Below are positions 35,286 through 46,592 of a stretch of 64,000 bases of DNA, one piece after another (position 1 is the first letter of the stretch; each line of letters starts with the position of its first letter). The notes below the pieces were generated by a model. That model did no database searches. It saw only the letters and a program-made list of their open reading frames with translations, and had not been told where the DNA came from. Both the position numbers and the translations under genes were made by a program. The stretch comes from Temnopleurus reevesii. Its lineage: Eukaryota; Echinodermata; Echinoidea; Temnopleuroida; Temnopleuridae. The DNA is taken from the NCBI GenBank assembly GCA_036244855.1, contig BQKZ01000317.1, positions 89,415 to 153,414 of the forward strand, written 5' to 3'.

Positions 35286-36005
35286 AGCTTTAGACTCACT
35301 AAAAAGAAATTTTGTTCTAAAATTTTACGGGACGCCAGTCCCCTCAGTCTGGAGGCTACGGGCCTGCTACGTATAAGCTTTTGCTAAGGAATTTAGGGGA
35401 ACTTTCTTGTTAAAACGAAAAGGCGAAATTAGTATATGACGAGCTCAGAAAAAAAAACTGCTTCAAAGTCACTGATGCCATATAATGACAGATGTGATAA
35501 GCCTAACACAGATTGCCTTGGGCTGCCTAAAGTATGGCTACTTCACTTGATTAACTGGAGTTGAGCGATGATCCTGAAATCGTGAAAATAAGAAGAAAAA
35601 AGGAGGGGTGAGAATCATAAAGTGACAAGTCTAAATAAACAAAAGCTGGAATTACTCATCTCATGTCTATCCTAAAATGAATTAAAAATCGCGATTGCGC
35701 TTGTTTTTTAGAGGAATACAGCTAAAAAATATATTTCTTGTCGAGATTTGTCAAATTATGAGAAGAAAAATCATGTATAATATATACTTCAACTATTCTA
35801 ACTTTCTTAGCAATTGGTGTGTACAATGGTGATTTTCCGTGACTTGAATAATTATTGTATAACTTTCGTTTGAAGTTTAGGTTGATTGTGCTTTGGTGTC
35901 GTTTTTTATCTAGTTTCCACCGATGCGCGATGGACACATTCAGAATTAAATCAAGTTGTGTGTGTACAATTTGTTGAAAATTGCCCTATTGACACCTCTT
36001 AATAT
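35286..36005. other. no recognised feature
   Basis: Non-coding AT-rich sequence. Confidence 0.3.
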
Positions 36006-36017
36006 TAAATTTTTATA

Positions 36018-36120
36018 TTTTTCATTATCATCATCATCATCCTCATTCTCATTTTGTTTTATCACATGACCAGTTATATAGCGCAAGAGCCACCCCATTG
36101 TCGCTGAAAGTTTTCTCATG
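36018..36120 (-). mobile_element. SINE/LINE 3' tail fragment
   Basis: (ATC)n followed downstream by CCAGTTATATAGCGCAAGAG, a diverged reverse copy of the shared tail. Confidence 0.4.
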
Positions 36121-37310
36121 CCATCAGTACTGCATGCCATGAAACAACGCAAATTCCAGAATTTAAGTGTATTCATTATTCTGTAAAAAGAAAAAAAAAG
36201 TATATAGATTTTGAATGATAGGCGCCTTAGCCGATTTTCGTTATTCTGAGAAGGTTGATTTAGATGCTGACCATTTGTATTCACAGAAAATATGAAATTC
36301 TGCCCGCAATCAGCTTTCAGTGGATTTCAGCCAGACATCCACACAATACTGCGGGCAATGCAACGCCGCATGAAATATAAAACGACTTCCTGACATACAA
36401 TAGACCAATCTCGAAAATTGCTCGCTAAATAAGGATAATATGTTTCCCATTCTGACGTCGTTTATTTCATCCTTGATTAGAGGAAGTATTAACTGAGCCG
36501 TGCAATTTGTAACACGGCATAGAATTTCTTTAAATTAGGCCGAAATATAATAACCCACGTTTTTAGCATTTTCATTGCTCCATTTTTAATTATGCTCGCC
36601 CAATCTATCCATTTGTTGTCTGCTCCCATTCTAATATAATGCCATACAATAAAGGTACGAGGGTGGGGGGGTGTGGGGGTGGGGCAATCATTACTAATTA
36701 ATGGATTTGTTTCAGTCATACTTATTGTTGAGCTTGTGATCCAATTAATCTATCCTTGGCTTATCTTTTCTGGTGTCATAAAGAAACGCTCGATTTATTG
36801 TGAAAATGTTATACTTAATTTTATCAATAGTATCTCATCAATACAAAAAAAAAATGACTACAAAGGGAACACATAAACAATAGTCTGCAGAAGGGGNATT
36901 TAGCGCCCTTGGACGATTTTGCGCCCATTTGACCTAAAATGTTGCGCCCCTATAACTTTGGCAGAAGGAGGGGGGGGGGGGGGGGGGGGGGGTACCGCAA
37001 ATGGAATTCATAAAGGGGTGCAAATTCATTTATGTTCTTTGGGGCTCCAATTGTCTTGAGGATCCCCTCCATTTTTTTTAAGATTTGCCACAGACACATT
37101 GCATCGACAAATTAGCGCCTGTCTGATTCTTTTTCATTGCACTTGAATCTTGATTCTTTATCAATCTATTCCCTCTCTATCATTTCAGACGTAATAAGAA
37201 ATTAATATTTGACAAAGTGCTTTGCCCTCGAACATGATACCGTTCTATAGTCATGAAACCTTCCTGCCTCTATCGACCGTCCAGACTTTCACTGTGTTCA
37301 CATAACGGCC
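36121..37310. other. non-coding; single N and poly(G)
   Basis: An N lies at 36897 without duplicated flanks, and a poly(G) run lies at 36968-36992. GCGCCC-type phrases around 36900-36960 resemble the G/C-rich dispersed patches at 48400. Confidence 0.4.
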
Positions 37311-37315
37311 GACTC

Positions 37316-37552
37316 ACACCTTTGCGTTTTTTTACCTGCGTCGGCCAACGGTTTTTGGAAATTAGAAGCGCTCCATTGACGCACAAAGACGCAGGTCATA
37401 CGGTGAACTGACACTCGTCGTACGCTCGTCGAGTGCAAGCCGAACGTTAGTCCACCGTCTGATCTGTGAATGATTTGCGTCCAGAGAGTGTTTTTAATTT
37501 CCAAAAACGGTAGGCCGATGCAGGCAAAAAACGCAAACGTGTGAGTCGGCCT
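37316..37552. mobile_element. MITE family A copy 4
   Basis: 237 bases with ends CGGCCGACTCACACCTTTGC and ...CGTGTGAGTCGGCCT, flanked by TAA at 37313-37315 and 37553-37555. This is the best-preserved copy of the family here. Confidence 0.85.
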
Positions 37553-37617
37553 TAACAGCGGACGCACTGACGGACTGTTGACGATCTCTCTCTGAAAGCG
37601 TAGTCACACATTAATAA

Positions 37618-37770
37618 AGTCTCGATTTGATTTGATTTGATTTATTTCCATTTCGACAACAATCAATACAAAACAAAATTAGTGCAAACAATTTTGAGTA
37701 AACATGTATTTAACAAAATAACAAAAGAAAGTCGCATACAAATATTCACAGAGTAATTGTTTTCAAATTA
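37618..37770 (-). mobile_element. possible LINE 3' end with (TTTGA)n tail
   Basis: Pentamers TTTGA at ~37623-37642 run into TTTATTTCCATTTCGACAAC and ACAAAACAAAATTAGTGC. The minus-strand reading is a 3' UTR with a (TCAAA)n tail. Confidence 0.5.
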
Positions 37771-37885
37771 AGAGTTGATTTAGACGACCAAGCATTTATG
37801 ATTTCGAAATGGAGGTATGTGCAGGAAAAAGAACAGCTTGTAAGACGCACACCCTCAGATTATAGTTGCACTAAGGAAAAACAAT

Positions 37886-38105
37886 AAGAGTCTGACTCAC
37901 GCCTTTGCGTTTACATCCAACGTCTACCCAGCGTCCCGAAGCAAAGACGCTTGACTAACGTCGAAGGCGTTCGTCTATCGTTAGGGGTAGCCAATGCGTG
38001 CGTTTTCGTCAGCTAAGCGTCATTCCTCCTTGCGTCTGCGTTCCTGTAGCGTCATGAACGCCGAGCAGACATATAGGCTATAACCGGAAAGATGTGAGGC
38101 TTTCT
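37886..38105. mobile_element. MITE family A, variant subfamily copy 2
   Basis: Left GTCTGACTCACGCCTTTGCG and right GGCTATAACCGGAAAGATGT are loosely inverted. The core has GACGCTTGACTAACGTCGAA and CTAAGCGTCATTCC, related to 18310. Confidence 0.5.
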
Positions 38106-38768
38106 CTGAGGTTCGTTTTCTCTATTGGCGTAACGCTACATGCAATAGCGGGGAAGACGCTTGGCTCGTGTCGTATTCGTTCAGCATGCGCTCTACGAGA
38201 ATACATGTTAGCATCATCCAAGTGTTTCCCATTCAGAGTTTCATACACACGGGGAATATGTTGGCTAAAAATGTTAATTTAGAGAGTATCTTTTAAGATG
38301 TTTAATATTTAATATCATTTTATTATAATTATTCATTCGGCGAATAAAATGCTGTTGAGGTAAATTCACGATAAATTCAATGTACACCACTGGGCATGTT
38401 CGTCGGCTATCGACACAGATATGTGACTGCCCTTTCAAAATTCAGTGTCCTTGTATAACCTACTTCTCTGTGTTTTCAGATGCTCACTTAAAATCAATCT
38501 GGGGATTCTATTTCAGGGGGACAGAGTATTTGTCGTTCCGTTTATGGACTTGCCTACATGGAATACCGGTGATCTGCATACTCCTTTGATGTGGAGAATT
38601 CACCGACACGTTTGAAAGTCGTGCTCGGAGTGGTTTAGATCAAGGATGTATTTTTTCTGCTAGCCTTTTACTTGCGTTTAAAGATCTGTTATGTAAGGGT
38701 TTTTTTTTTTACACACTTAGTAATTTTTCGAAATTGGTGAACGGTGGATTGTGGACGAAAACAACACC
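38106..38768. other. no recognised feature
   Basis: Non-coding apart from a T-run at 38700-38710. Confidence 0.3.
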
Positions 38769-38921
38769 GGGGCCCCGTAACATAAAGGTTTATAATCAAT
38801 CGCTATTTGATTTTGCGATCAATTGCAAACTTTAGTACATGATTTTCCATAGACTTGCGATTGATATCAATCGCTAGTAGATTAGCAATTAATCGCAAAC
38901 CTTTATGTTACGGGGCCCGGG
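38769..38921. mobile_element. MITE E copy 1
   Basis: Left GGGGCCCCGTAACATAAAGG and right CCTTTATGTTACGGGGCCC are perfect inverted ends. The interior is a set of GCGATTGATATCAATCGC-type palindromes. A second copy is at 45651. Confidence 0.8.
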
Positions 38922-39147
38922 AGCACCTTTCAAGTGCATATATTTCGCCTTTTGTGGAAAGCCGAACCACAAAATGTATAGATTTACATTCCGCTGACTG
39001 CTCAGAGGATTCGGAAACTGCTCCTTCGAGTATGTGGGATTGCTTGGTTCTGGCTTATCAAAACGTGTCACACTCCCATGCATAGATTACGGTTACTTAA
39101 AGAAAATCATACAATGACTCCTTAACATAGCACGTTGCCCTCTTTCA

Positions 39148-39232
39148 AAGGTACAATATTGCACCTTTTTCGGTGGTTTGCACCCTTTTATGCTGAGCAG
39201 TGTACATCAAAAAGGTGCAATATTGCACCCTT
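39148..39232. repeat. GGTACAATATTGCACC short repeat pair
   Basis: GGTACAATATTGCACCTTTT at 39149 and GGTGCAATATTGCACCCTTA at 39213 are near-palindromic and related to the GGGTACAATTTTGCACC motif of the 22-24 kb array. Confidence 0.5.
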
Positions 39233-39615
39233 ACCAGTTTTTCAGCAGATTTCACCAAGGTTTCAATCCTTTGTGCACCCTTTTTCTAGTATGTTACATA
39301 AGAGTAGAAAGTACATTCTCTTCTAAATCTCCCACTCTAAATGAATAAAGACAGACAGTAGTCCATATCGTGTAGCTCCATGATTTGTTGATTCCATTTA
39401 TGTCTTCTAGATTGAGCAGATTTAATTAGAGCTCTCTGTTTATTCTTGTAATGCAATTAATTACCTCATGTTGCGGCGAATGCTCATAGCTAGCAACATT
39501 AAATGTTAAGCAGACATATTGCAAAGTGGACTTAATATTCTTCATTTGCTAGTACGTCTACTGGCGGATTCCCAGGGATTACACTTATTATTATCATTAT
39601 GTGCATGTTATTGCG
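39233..39615. other. no recognised feature
   Basis: Non-coding AT-rich DNA. Confidence 0.3.
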
Positions 39616-39617
39616 TT

Positions 39618-39750
39618 CAACCCCCCCCCCCCCACCACCCACCCTCTCATTTTCTCTACCTCTTTATGCTTCTCTTCACGTCGCTCTTTTGCCTCCCCTC
39701 CTCTCTCTCTTTCTCCTCTATCGCATGCATGGCATCACTATCTTTCTCTC

Positions 39751-39781
<31 letters not shown>

Positions 39782-39870
39782 CCTCTCTCCCTCCCCCTCT
39801 CTTTCTTTCTCTCTCCATCTCCTGTCCTCTTATTACCTCTTTACCTTCAGCTCTCTCTCTCTCTGCATTC
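39618..39870. repeat. poly(C) then (CT)n tract
   Basis: Poly(C) at 39619-39633, then CT-rich sequence with pure runs at ~39748-39780 and ~39850-39864. It explains three overlapping Ser/Leu/Pro-rich frames. Confidence 0.9.
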
Positions 39871-40734
39871 ATAATTTGATATTTTATTCACACAAGCAAA
39901 AATAATAACATCATAAGTACAAAGAAAATTAACAAACGAAAAAGAATAATACACGTATACCCACCCAAACCACCCACTCTTCTATCCATTTTCTAACAAA
40001 AATTTATTATTTTTAATAAGAACATTTTGTCATTTTTTTATTATAATATGAAAAAGCTTCAAAAATCGGTGACGAGTTTTCAAACCAATTGTAAATTTGA
40101 TGCGGTCATGAATACACTATATTTATCATTTTGTTTACATGAACTGAGAGAGGTTTCCTGCAAATTACACACCCTTGAAAAAAATTGGTAAAAGTTCTAC
40201 AGACCATAGAACTGTGGGTGAAAATTTTACTCGATGATAGTATCTTGCTTAAGTTGAGTTAGAATTGCCCTGGTTAGTGAAGAAGGTTTAGAATAAATAA
40301 TAGGCCTACATGGATTTCTCATGGATATCTCTTTTTATTTCTAAAATAAATGTCAAATATAAACGAAAGACGCCATTGGCGGTAACATGAGCGTGTGTAG
40401 AGTTCTAAACAAACGAAGTCAGTCAAGCGACTCTCCTGCATATCTGCTCTCAGGAGGCGTATTTCAAATTTCAGACGATAGGCGCACAGGACTGGACCTT
40501 TCCTCTACAACCCCCACTCCTCCTCTCCATTTCCTCTTCCCCAACATTGGCCGATCATATTGGGCCCACGAAATGATTGATTATAGATTACCATGGCAAC
40601 AGCCCAGCCAATCATGGGACGGGCTTGTGAGCAAATACACTCAGTATCATACCTTCATATAAACTGGGCTAGCCAAACTCGCCGGGAGGAATGGCGTATG
40701 GACGCGGAGAAATCGTGATTAAAGGTGAACATGA
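39871..40734. other. non-coding
   Basis: Contains a short relative of 3623 near 40428 (AGTCAGTCAAGCGAC). Frame 40387-40662 has no family resemblance. Confidence 0.35.
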
Positions 40735-40737
40735 GAG

Positions 40738-40794
40738 CTTTCCATATAGTAGCGCTATATAAAAGCCGTTCATTATTATTATAGTAAAGACCGA
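40738..40794 (+). mobile_element. SINE 3' tail fragment
   Basis: GTAGCGCTATATAAAAGCCG followed by (ATT)n is the terminal segment of the SINE/LINE family; the 5' part is missing. Confidence 0.6.
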
Positions 40795-40797
40795 CTC

Positions 40798-41042
40798 ACA
40801 CATTTGCGTTTTTATCCTGCTTCGAACATGTCGAACCAGCGTATTTGGAAATTGAGAACGCTCCCTTGATGCACAAAGACGCATGTAATACGGTGGACTG
40901 ATGCTCGGCGTATGTTCGTTGAGCGCTAGCCGAACGTCAGTCCATCGTCTGATCCGTGTGTGCTGTTCGTTCAGAGAGCGTTTTTAATTTAAAAAAAACG
41001 CTGGGCCGACGCAGGCCAAAACGCAAAGGTGTGAGTTGGCGT
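40798..41042. mobile_element. MITE family A copy 5
   Basis: Ends AGACCGACTCACACATTTGC and ...AAAGGTGTGAGTTGGCGT. It is preceded by TAA and followed by TTA. It inserted right next to the (ATT)n of a SINE tail. Confidence 0.75.
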
Positions 41043-41049
41043 TTAGGTA

Positions 41050-41800
41050 GAGTTAATACATGTACCCTCGGGGCCTTGGCTGTGTTGCAACATAGCCAAC
41101 TAATGTTACTTGATTTTCCAATAATACATTTCAAATACAAGTTCCGAATGCGCAATATCGCATCGTTATGAAAGGTGTAATATTACACACGAAGAGTTTC
41201 TTGCTTTATTATAAGTCTCTGCAAAATTAGACCTTTAAGTTCTATTTAAGTGTGCATGAAATTGAAAGGTACAACATAATTTTGTGTTTGCCTGTATTTT
41301 AACACAGACTCAATAGCAAACATTATACTGTCGCTTTGATATAAGATGTTTATTTATAATCTTCAAAATAATATGAAAGCAATAATTATGCTGAACATTC
41401 AAGACAAATGTGAGCTCATGAAATAATATTTAAAACAATCGAAATGCGTACTTTCTATACCGTGAATTTGAGGCCATTTTTCCAACCTTTCCTGTCTTCT
41501 ATTGAACAATGATTGAAAAACAATCCTGTTCGAAAGATGATATATTGACATTCATTGCCGGTGGCATTTCGAATTTCTTCGTCGCGACAAAAGTCAAGTC
41601 TGTGGTATTACCTAAAATGATGTAGACGATTTTCCAGACACATTTTATCCGTATGGATAAAGCATAAGATGCATTGCATTGTGGGTGATCCCTCATGTTG
41701 TCAAGTGGCATGAATTAAAGGTAAATAATGATTTAAACAAAATTGAATAGATTTAATTAACAAGTATCATCGCTTTGTAATAAGTATGAATAGTTATGTG
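41050..41800. other. no recognised feature
   Basis: Non-coding AT-rich sequence. Confidence 0.3.
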
Positions 41801-42054
41801 GAGGCGCCGTGGTGCAGTAGTTCTGACTCTCGCCTTCCAATTAATCATGCAAATGGTCGCAGGTTCGAATCCCATCTATGGCGTTAATTTCCTTCAGCAA
41901 GAAATCCATCCACATTATCCCGCACTGCACTCAACCCAGGCGAGGTGAAATTACCATATGCGCTGATGTGTGCCTGACTAAAGCCAGGGTAATAATAATG
42001 CAAAGCGCCTTGAACACTCAACAGAGTAGATAGGTGCGTCATATAAATTGCATC

Positions 42055-42055
<1 letters not shown>
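41801..42055 (+). mobile_element. tRNA-derived SINE, copy 2
   Basis: Starts GAGGCGCCGTGGTGCAGTAG, with B box GGTTCGAATCC at 41862-41872. The body has GCGTTAATTTCCTTCAGCAA and CTCAACCCAGG, and the tail is a degraded GTGCGTCATATAAATTGC. It is shortened internally relative to 23031. Confidence 0.85.
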
Positions 42056-42093
<38 letters not shown>

Positions 42094-42157
42094 CATCATT
42101 ATTATTATTGTCATTATTATTATCATTATTATTGTTATTAATATTATTATTATTATT
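42056..42157. repeat. (ATT)n microsatellite (SINE tail)
   Basis: About 100 bases of ATT with a few ATC and GTT variants, grown from the SINE's 3' end. Confidence 0.95.
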
Positions 42158-42442
42158 CTATTGAACATTAGTTTTTAAGATTGATGATTTTCCAAAAAAA
42201 AATTGTCTGATGTAAATTTGAAAGTTTTATCTGGAAATTGAAATTAAATTAAGCTAGCAAAAATAGAATATGAATGAATAACAATTGGTTAGCAGGGTGG
42301 TGACAAATACAAGAAGATTAACTTTTACAATAATTATGTTCGTGAATTTAGGTACTCAAATAGAATAAAAAAATGAGACTGCCGTCAGAATCACTAACTC
42401 TAAGAATGACAGCGACAACAACTTCTAGCACACAAATCTATA

Positions 42443-42676
42443 CCACCATCACCACCACCACCACCACCACCACCACATCAACCACCACCTCATCTTTCTC
42501 CGTCACCACATGTATCACCATCTTTATCAACTTAGAAAAGAGGAGGAATTTCCCCNCCACCATCACCACCACCACCACCACCACCACCACCACCACCACC
42601 ACAACCACCACCTCATCTTTCTCCGTCACCACATGTATCACCATCTTTATCAACTTAGAAAAGAGGAGGAATTTCC
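42443..42676. repeat. (CAC)n and flank duplicated across an N
   Basis: A (CAC)n run plus CTCATCTTTCTCCGTCACCA...GAGGAGGAATTTCCCC occurs at 42443-42555 and again at 42557-42676, with an N at 42556. The non-repeat parts look identical, which points to an unmerged contig overlap. Confidence 0.85.
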
Positions 42677-42679
42677 CCT

Positions 42680-43085
42680 TCCACGTTTTGGTAGTCAATA
42701 AAGTTGAACTGGAAACCAGTCTGCTGCCATCTTTTGACAACGGGTTGTATAATCGTCGGTATATAAGTTTTTCATTTCTGCGTGTGGTGAAATAGCACAT
42801 ATAGTCAATTCTTGACTGGCGTGCTGTAAAAACCTAAAAACTTCACTGTGGTGAAAGATATGTTGATCATTTGAAAGGGACCAGTTACGGGCGGTGCATC
42901 GTAAAGAGAAAAGGGGGACAAAAACATTGATATATACATGCTACCTTATTTCTTTTTTAATTCACATAGCATAATATGCTTTAAAATATTATTTTAAAAC
43001 ATGAATACAAAATACAAGGTACTTTAAAGAGCAAAAGACTATAACTTTAGAAAGATACATATTTTTTAATTGAAATAATTTTTGC
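42680..43085. other. no recognised feature
   Basis: Non-coding AT-rich sequence. Confidence 0.3.
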
Positions 43086-43086
43086 C

Positions 43087-43240
43087 TTATTATCGCAACA
43101 TGGATATACACTGATTGAAAGAACTTTACCGAGAAGCTGTGAAACAAATTCACAGTCATTCTCGGGTAGGAATCGAACCCACGATCTCCTGATGACTAGA
43201 CAAGTGTCGACCACTGACTAGACTACCGGGAGCCGATGGT
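43087..43240 (-). mobile_element. tRNA-derived SINE, second family, copy 1
   Basis: The minus strand reads GGCTCCCGGTAGTCTAGTCA (A-box region), then GATCGTGGGTTCGATTCC (B box; + strand 43169-43179), then GAATGACTGTGAATTTG and a tail ending near 43087. An equivalent unit follows about 254 bases away. It is a SINE head rather than a usable tRNA gene, because the 3' acceptor strand is not followed by a Pol III terminator. Confidence 0.65.
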
Positions 43241-43339
43241 AGTGATGGGCTCGGTTCGTGTTATAGCAGCAGGTAATGCGTAAATATTAATGGAATGATT
43301 TTTGTGTTCGGTAGATAAATAATTGATATAAATCTTGTC

Positions 43340-43495
43340 TTATCCCAACATGGATAAACACTGAATGACAGTGCTTTACCGAGAAGCTGTGATGAAAAAA
43401 AAATCACATGCATTCTCGGGTAAGAATCGAACTCACGATCTCCTGATGACTAGACAGGCGTCTTACCACTAAAGACCAGCGAGAGCCGATGGCAT
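43340..43495 (-). mobile_element. tRNA-derived SINE, second family, copy 2
   Basis: Matches 43087-43240 in CAACATGGATAAACACTGAA, TTTACCGAGAAGCTGTGA and the GATCTCCTGATGACTAGACA block. The B box is altered (AGAATCGAACT on the + strand). Confidence 0.65.
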
Positions 43496-43904
43496 TTTTT
43501 AGTTTCGAAAAATGTTTCAAATCGAATTTTGATCCTCTTTCAATAAGGCATGCAATCAAATATTACGATAATGATCATTATCGAAGCTAAACATATTCCT
43601 GGCAATTTCAATGATGATGTCAATGGTAAAAGAAGTGTTAATGAATACAAACAATACTATGACATTTCTATGATTATCTTCTTAAGCTAATATAAGTAAT
43701 TATTTCCATTTATTACATTTCCCTTCATCGTCACAGAGCTATCGGCTCATCGGATTGCTTGAAGAAAAGATGGGCAAAACTTTAACCAACTTATTGTAAA
43801 ATTGCACAATTCAACATAAACTTGACATGTTTTGACCTATTAATGTGTAGACAGTATGTTGCCCATTGGTGGGTAAATGTTCCCCGAAAGTTTTAGAGCT
43901 AGAA
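43496..43904. other. no recognised feature
   Basis: Non-coding AT-rich sequence. Confidence 0.3.
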
Positions 43905-43905
43905 C

Positions 43906-43941
<36 letters not shown>

Positions 43942-44218
43942 ACGGCTTTTATATAGCGCTTATCAACTCTTCATGAGAATTCCCTAAGCGCTCTACAATT
44001 GCAGCATTATTACCCTGGCTTTTAGCAGTGCAGCTATTAGGCGCATAAGCTTTTTCAAGGAATAGATTCCTAACAAGTACCCATTCACCTCACCTGGGTT
44101 AAGTGCAGCACAATGTGGATGAATTTCCTGCTGAAGTAAATTAACGCCATGGGTAGGATTCGAACCTACGACCATCTGGTTGAAAGGTGAGAGTCAGAAC
44201 CACTACACCACGGTGTAC
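43905..44218 (-). mobile_element. tRNA-derived SINE, copy 3 (full length)
   Basis: On the + strand it reads (AAT)n, TTTATATAGCGCTTATCAAC, ACCTCACCTGGGTTAAGTGC, GAAATTTCC-like body and B box GGATTCGAACC at 44157-44167, then ACCACTACACCACGGTG. This is the complete SINE of 23031 in reverse, with a better preserved middle. Confidence 0.85.
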
Positions 44219-44706
44219 ACCAATTACTCACACACTATTGTTTTCTACCGGTATACCCACGTAGCACCTTGGTGAGTGTAGATAATGTGGACACTTATTT
44301 TTCCAAGGAAATAAACACTCCGACTGGAAAGCAATGATTGAGCTGGAATATGAATAATAAAGATGATGATGATCTTAATTTTTAATGACATCTTTCATTC
44401 AGATCTGAATAATTAAAATTTAAGTGACAGAGGAATTTTCAGCATCGCACTCAGACCAAGAAGGGTTTAGAAGATGGATGGTGTTGCCAATTTGAAGTAG
44501 GGCATCATCACCTCATGAGGATCATCAGTGATAGCTGTTCTATTTCCCCCACGATGCAGGCAGAATTAAAGGGTAGAAGGAGCCGCCGCTTGATTTTTCT
44601 TTAGTATACTTTTAAAAAATGTGTACATCTAAACCTTTTTGTGCCGTCTGTGAAGCTCTCCCAATAGCTTTTTCTTCAAGAACTATAAATGGTTCTATGA
44701 AAAACC
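44219..44706. other. no recognised feature
   Basis: A GATGATGATGAT stretch near 44362 is the only landmark. Confidence 0.3.
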
Positions 44707-44710
44707 TTAA

Positions 44711-45302
44711 AGGGGAATTACACCCAGACAATAATGTACTGTCAGTAAATGAAAAAAAAAACAAATGAACAAACTGTGAAAATTTGAGCAAAATTGGACA
44801 ATCCGTTCAAAAGTTATGAATTTTCAAAGTTATCATTTCCACTTGTGCTGGGCATCCTTGTATTGGCATGCGTATAGCTAATTAGCATAATCTGTGATGT
44901 CATACATGGAGAACTCCTCATTCACTTTGTATATCAATTTATTGAAAATGGATCAATATCATATTTCAAATGAGGAATCAACACTGTTCTTTCTGGAATG
45001 CTTGCAGAATTGATGTTGCTATGATATATTTAACCGAAGAAACAAAATATTGTGTACTTTTCTGGAAAAAGAGGAAATTTTGAAATTTTGTGTACAAAGC
45101 GAATGGAGAGTTCTCCATGTTGGCAGCCATTTTGTGCCTGTCCGTTTGCAAATTTAAGGAGCCCATGAGGGGTGTAAATCAAAACTTTGAACATTCATAA
45201 CTTTTGAATGGATTATCCGATTTTGCTCAAATGTTCACAGTTTGTTCATCTTATTTTTCTTTATTTGATGATAGCAATTTAATGTCTAAGTGTAGTTCCC
45301 CT
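44711..45302. mobile_element. MITE F, 592 bases, long inverted repeats
   Basis: Ends AGGGGAATTACACCC and GTGTAGTTCCCCT, with TTAA on both sides (44707-44710 and 45303-45306). The inverted arms extend over 100 bases: AACTGTGAAAATTTGAGCAA on the left, TTGCTCAAATGTTCACAGTT on the right. The centre is non-coding. TTAA duplications occur in piggyBac-type elements, but the ends alone do not fix the superfamily. Confidence 0.8.
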
Positions 45303-45306
45303 TTAA

Positions 45307-45437
45307 GCCCCGGTCACATAGGACACCGGGAGCAACACGATTCACCCCGACTCTTTGTTAATTCACAGTTAACTGCAGATAAGAACAACGAGTCGGGGTG
45401 AATCGTGTTGCTTCCGGGGTTCTATGTGACCGGAGCT
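45307..45437. mobile_element. MITE G, 131 bases, abutting MITE F
   Basis: Ends GCCCCGGTCACATAG and CTATGTGACCGGAGC, with AACACGATTCACCCCGACTC inside matched by GAGTCGGGGTGAATCGTGTT. TTAA flanks both sides; the left TTAA is the same one that ends MITE F. Confidence 0.85.
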
Positions 45438-45574
45438 TTAACAAAGGCCCATAGTGTCTGTTTATTAGACAATTCAACTTTTTTGTGGATGTAGTTCAAT
45501 AAGACGTGACGATTAAAAAAAAACTTTTTTCTAATCTTGTAAAGACCCATTTTTGCTTGTCAGGTAAAGGGCCC

Positions 45575-46030
45575 AATCCATTTTTAATCTATTTACTTAT
45601 ATAATTTTTGGGCTTATCAAGACATCACCCCCATAGAAAATACTCGATCCGGGCCCTGTAACATAAAACAGATTGCGATCAATTGCGAATCTTTAGTACA
45701 TGTTTTCCCATAAACTTACAATAGCTATCAACCGTACGATCCATCGGCAAGCTTTATGTCGCAGGGTCCATGTCACAAAAACCCTGTATACGTAGAATGT
45801 TAATGCTTGGACCCTTGTGCCAATATTCGGCCGACATTAGTAGATAAAGAAGTGAACTTGCTTCGCATACATCAATGATTTAGACTTTCTCAACATCTCT
45901 AGAAATCTGAGATGTCATGATCTACATCTGGGATCTCCTCAAAAGAAGATGTCATTTTCTTTTGTATATACTGTAAGATATAAGGAAATTCAATGGCGCA
46001 GAAGAGTAGAAAAGAAGGTTCTTATTTAGT
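45575..46030. repeat. local duplication, copy 1 (with MITE E)
   Basis: AATACTCGATCC, CTTGTGCCAATATTCGGCC, GTGAACTTGCTTCGCATACA and CATGATCTACATCTGGGAT recur about 400 bases downstream in the same order. Confidence 0.8.
45651..45769. mobile_element. MITE E copy 2
   Basis: GGGCCCTGTAACATAAA and TTTATGTCGCAGGGTCC are its ends, with GATTGCGATCAATTGCGAAT inside. The matching place in the downstream duplicate (near 46178) is empty. Confidence 0.7.
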
Positions 46031-46064
46031 CTATGTATTTTGCATCTTCAGGGCCCCCTGAAAA

Positions 46065-46400
46065 GTTTAATTTTTCTTTTTAGTTTTTTTCTTTATTTTA
46101 GGTCAACATCCCTATTCATCCCCTTTTTGCTTGCCAAGACATCGCCCCCCCCCCCCCCCCGATGATAAATACTCGATCCGTACGTAGAAGGTCATTTGCT
46201 GAGACACTTGTGCCAATATTCGGCCTACATTAATAGATAATGAAGTGAACTTGTTTCGCATACATCAATGATTAAGACCTTCTCAACATCTCTCGAAATT
46301 CGAGATGCCATGATCTACATCTGGGATATCCTCAGAATGATGTCCTTTCCGTTTGTATGCACTGTAAGATATGTGGTTATTAGATTGCGGTATGTAGAAA
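46065..46400. repeat. local duplication, copy 2 (no MITE)
   Basis: Collinear with 45575-46030 without the MITE; contains poly(C) at 46145-46160. Confidence 0.8.
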
Positions 46401-46419
46401 AGTAGACAAGTAAGTTCTA

Positions 46420-46592
46420 AAGTATACGCTGATCAGATGGCGGACTGACGTTTGGCTTGTGCTCAAGGAGCGTGCGTCAAACATCAGTTCACCGCATTAC
46501 TTGTATCTTTGTGCGTCTAGGGAGCGTTTTTAACTTAAAAAAAACACGTTAGGCCGACACTGGCTAAAATATAATGGTGTTATGTGGACTTA
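46420..46592. mobile_element. MITE family A, truncated copy
   Basis: Keeps ACTGACGTTTGGCTTGTGCT, AGGGAGCGTTTTTAAC and TTAGGCCGACACTGGC from the family interior and right arm; the left end is gone. Confidence 0.6.

Noticed and set aside
42373..42795. 140-codon Thr-rich frame
   Set aside because: Product of (CAC)n DNA crossing an N join.
43165..43236. tRNA gene on the minus strand
   Set aside because: A and B boxes are good, but it is repeated 254 bases away with the same 3' body, so it is a SINE head.
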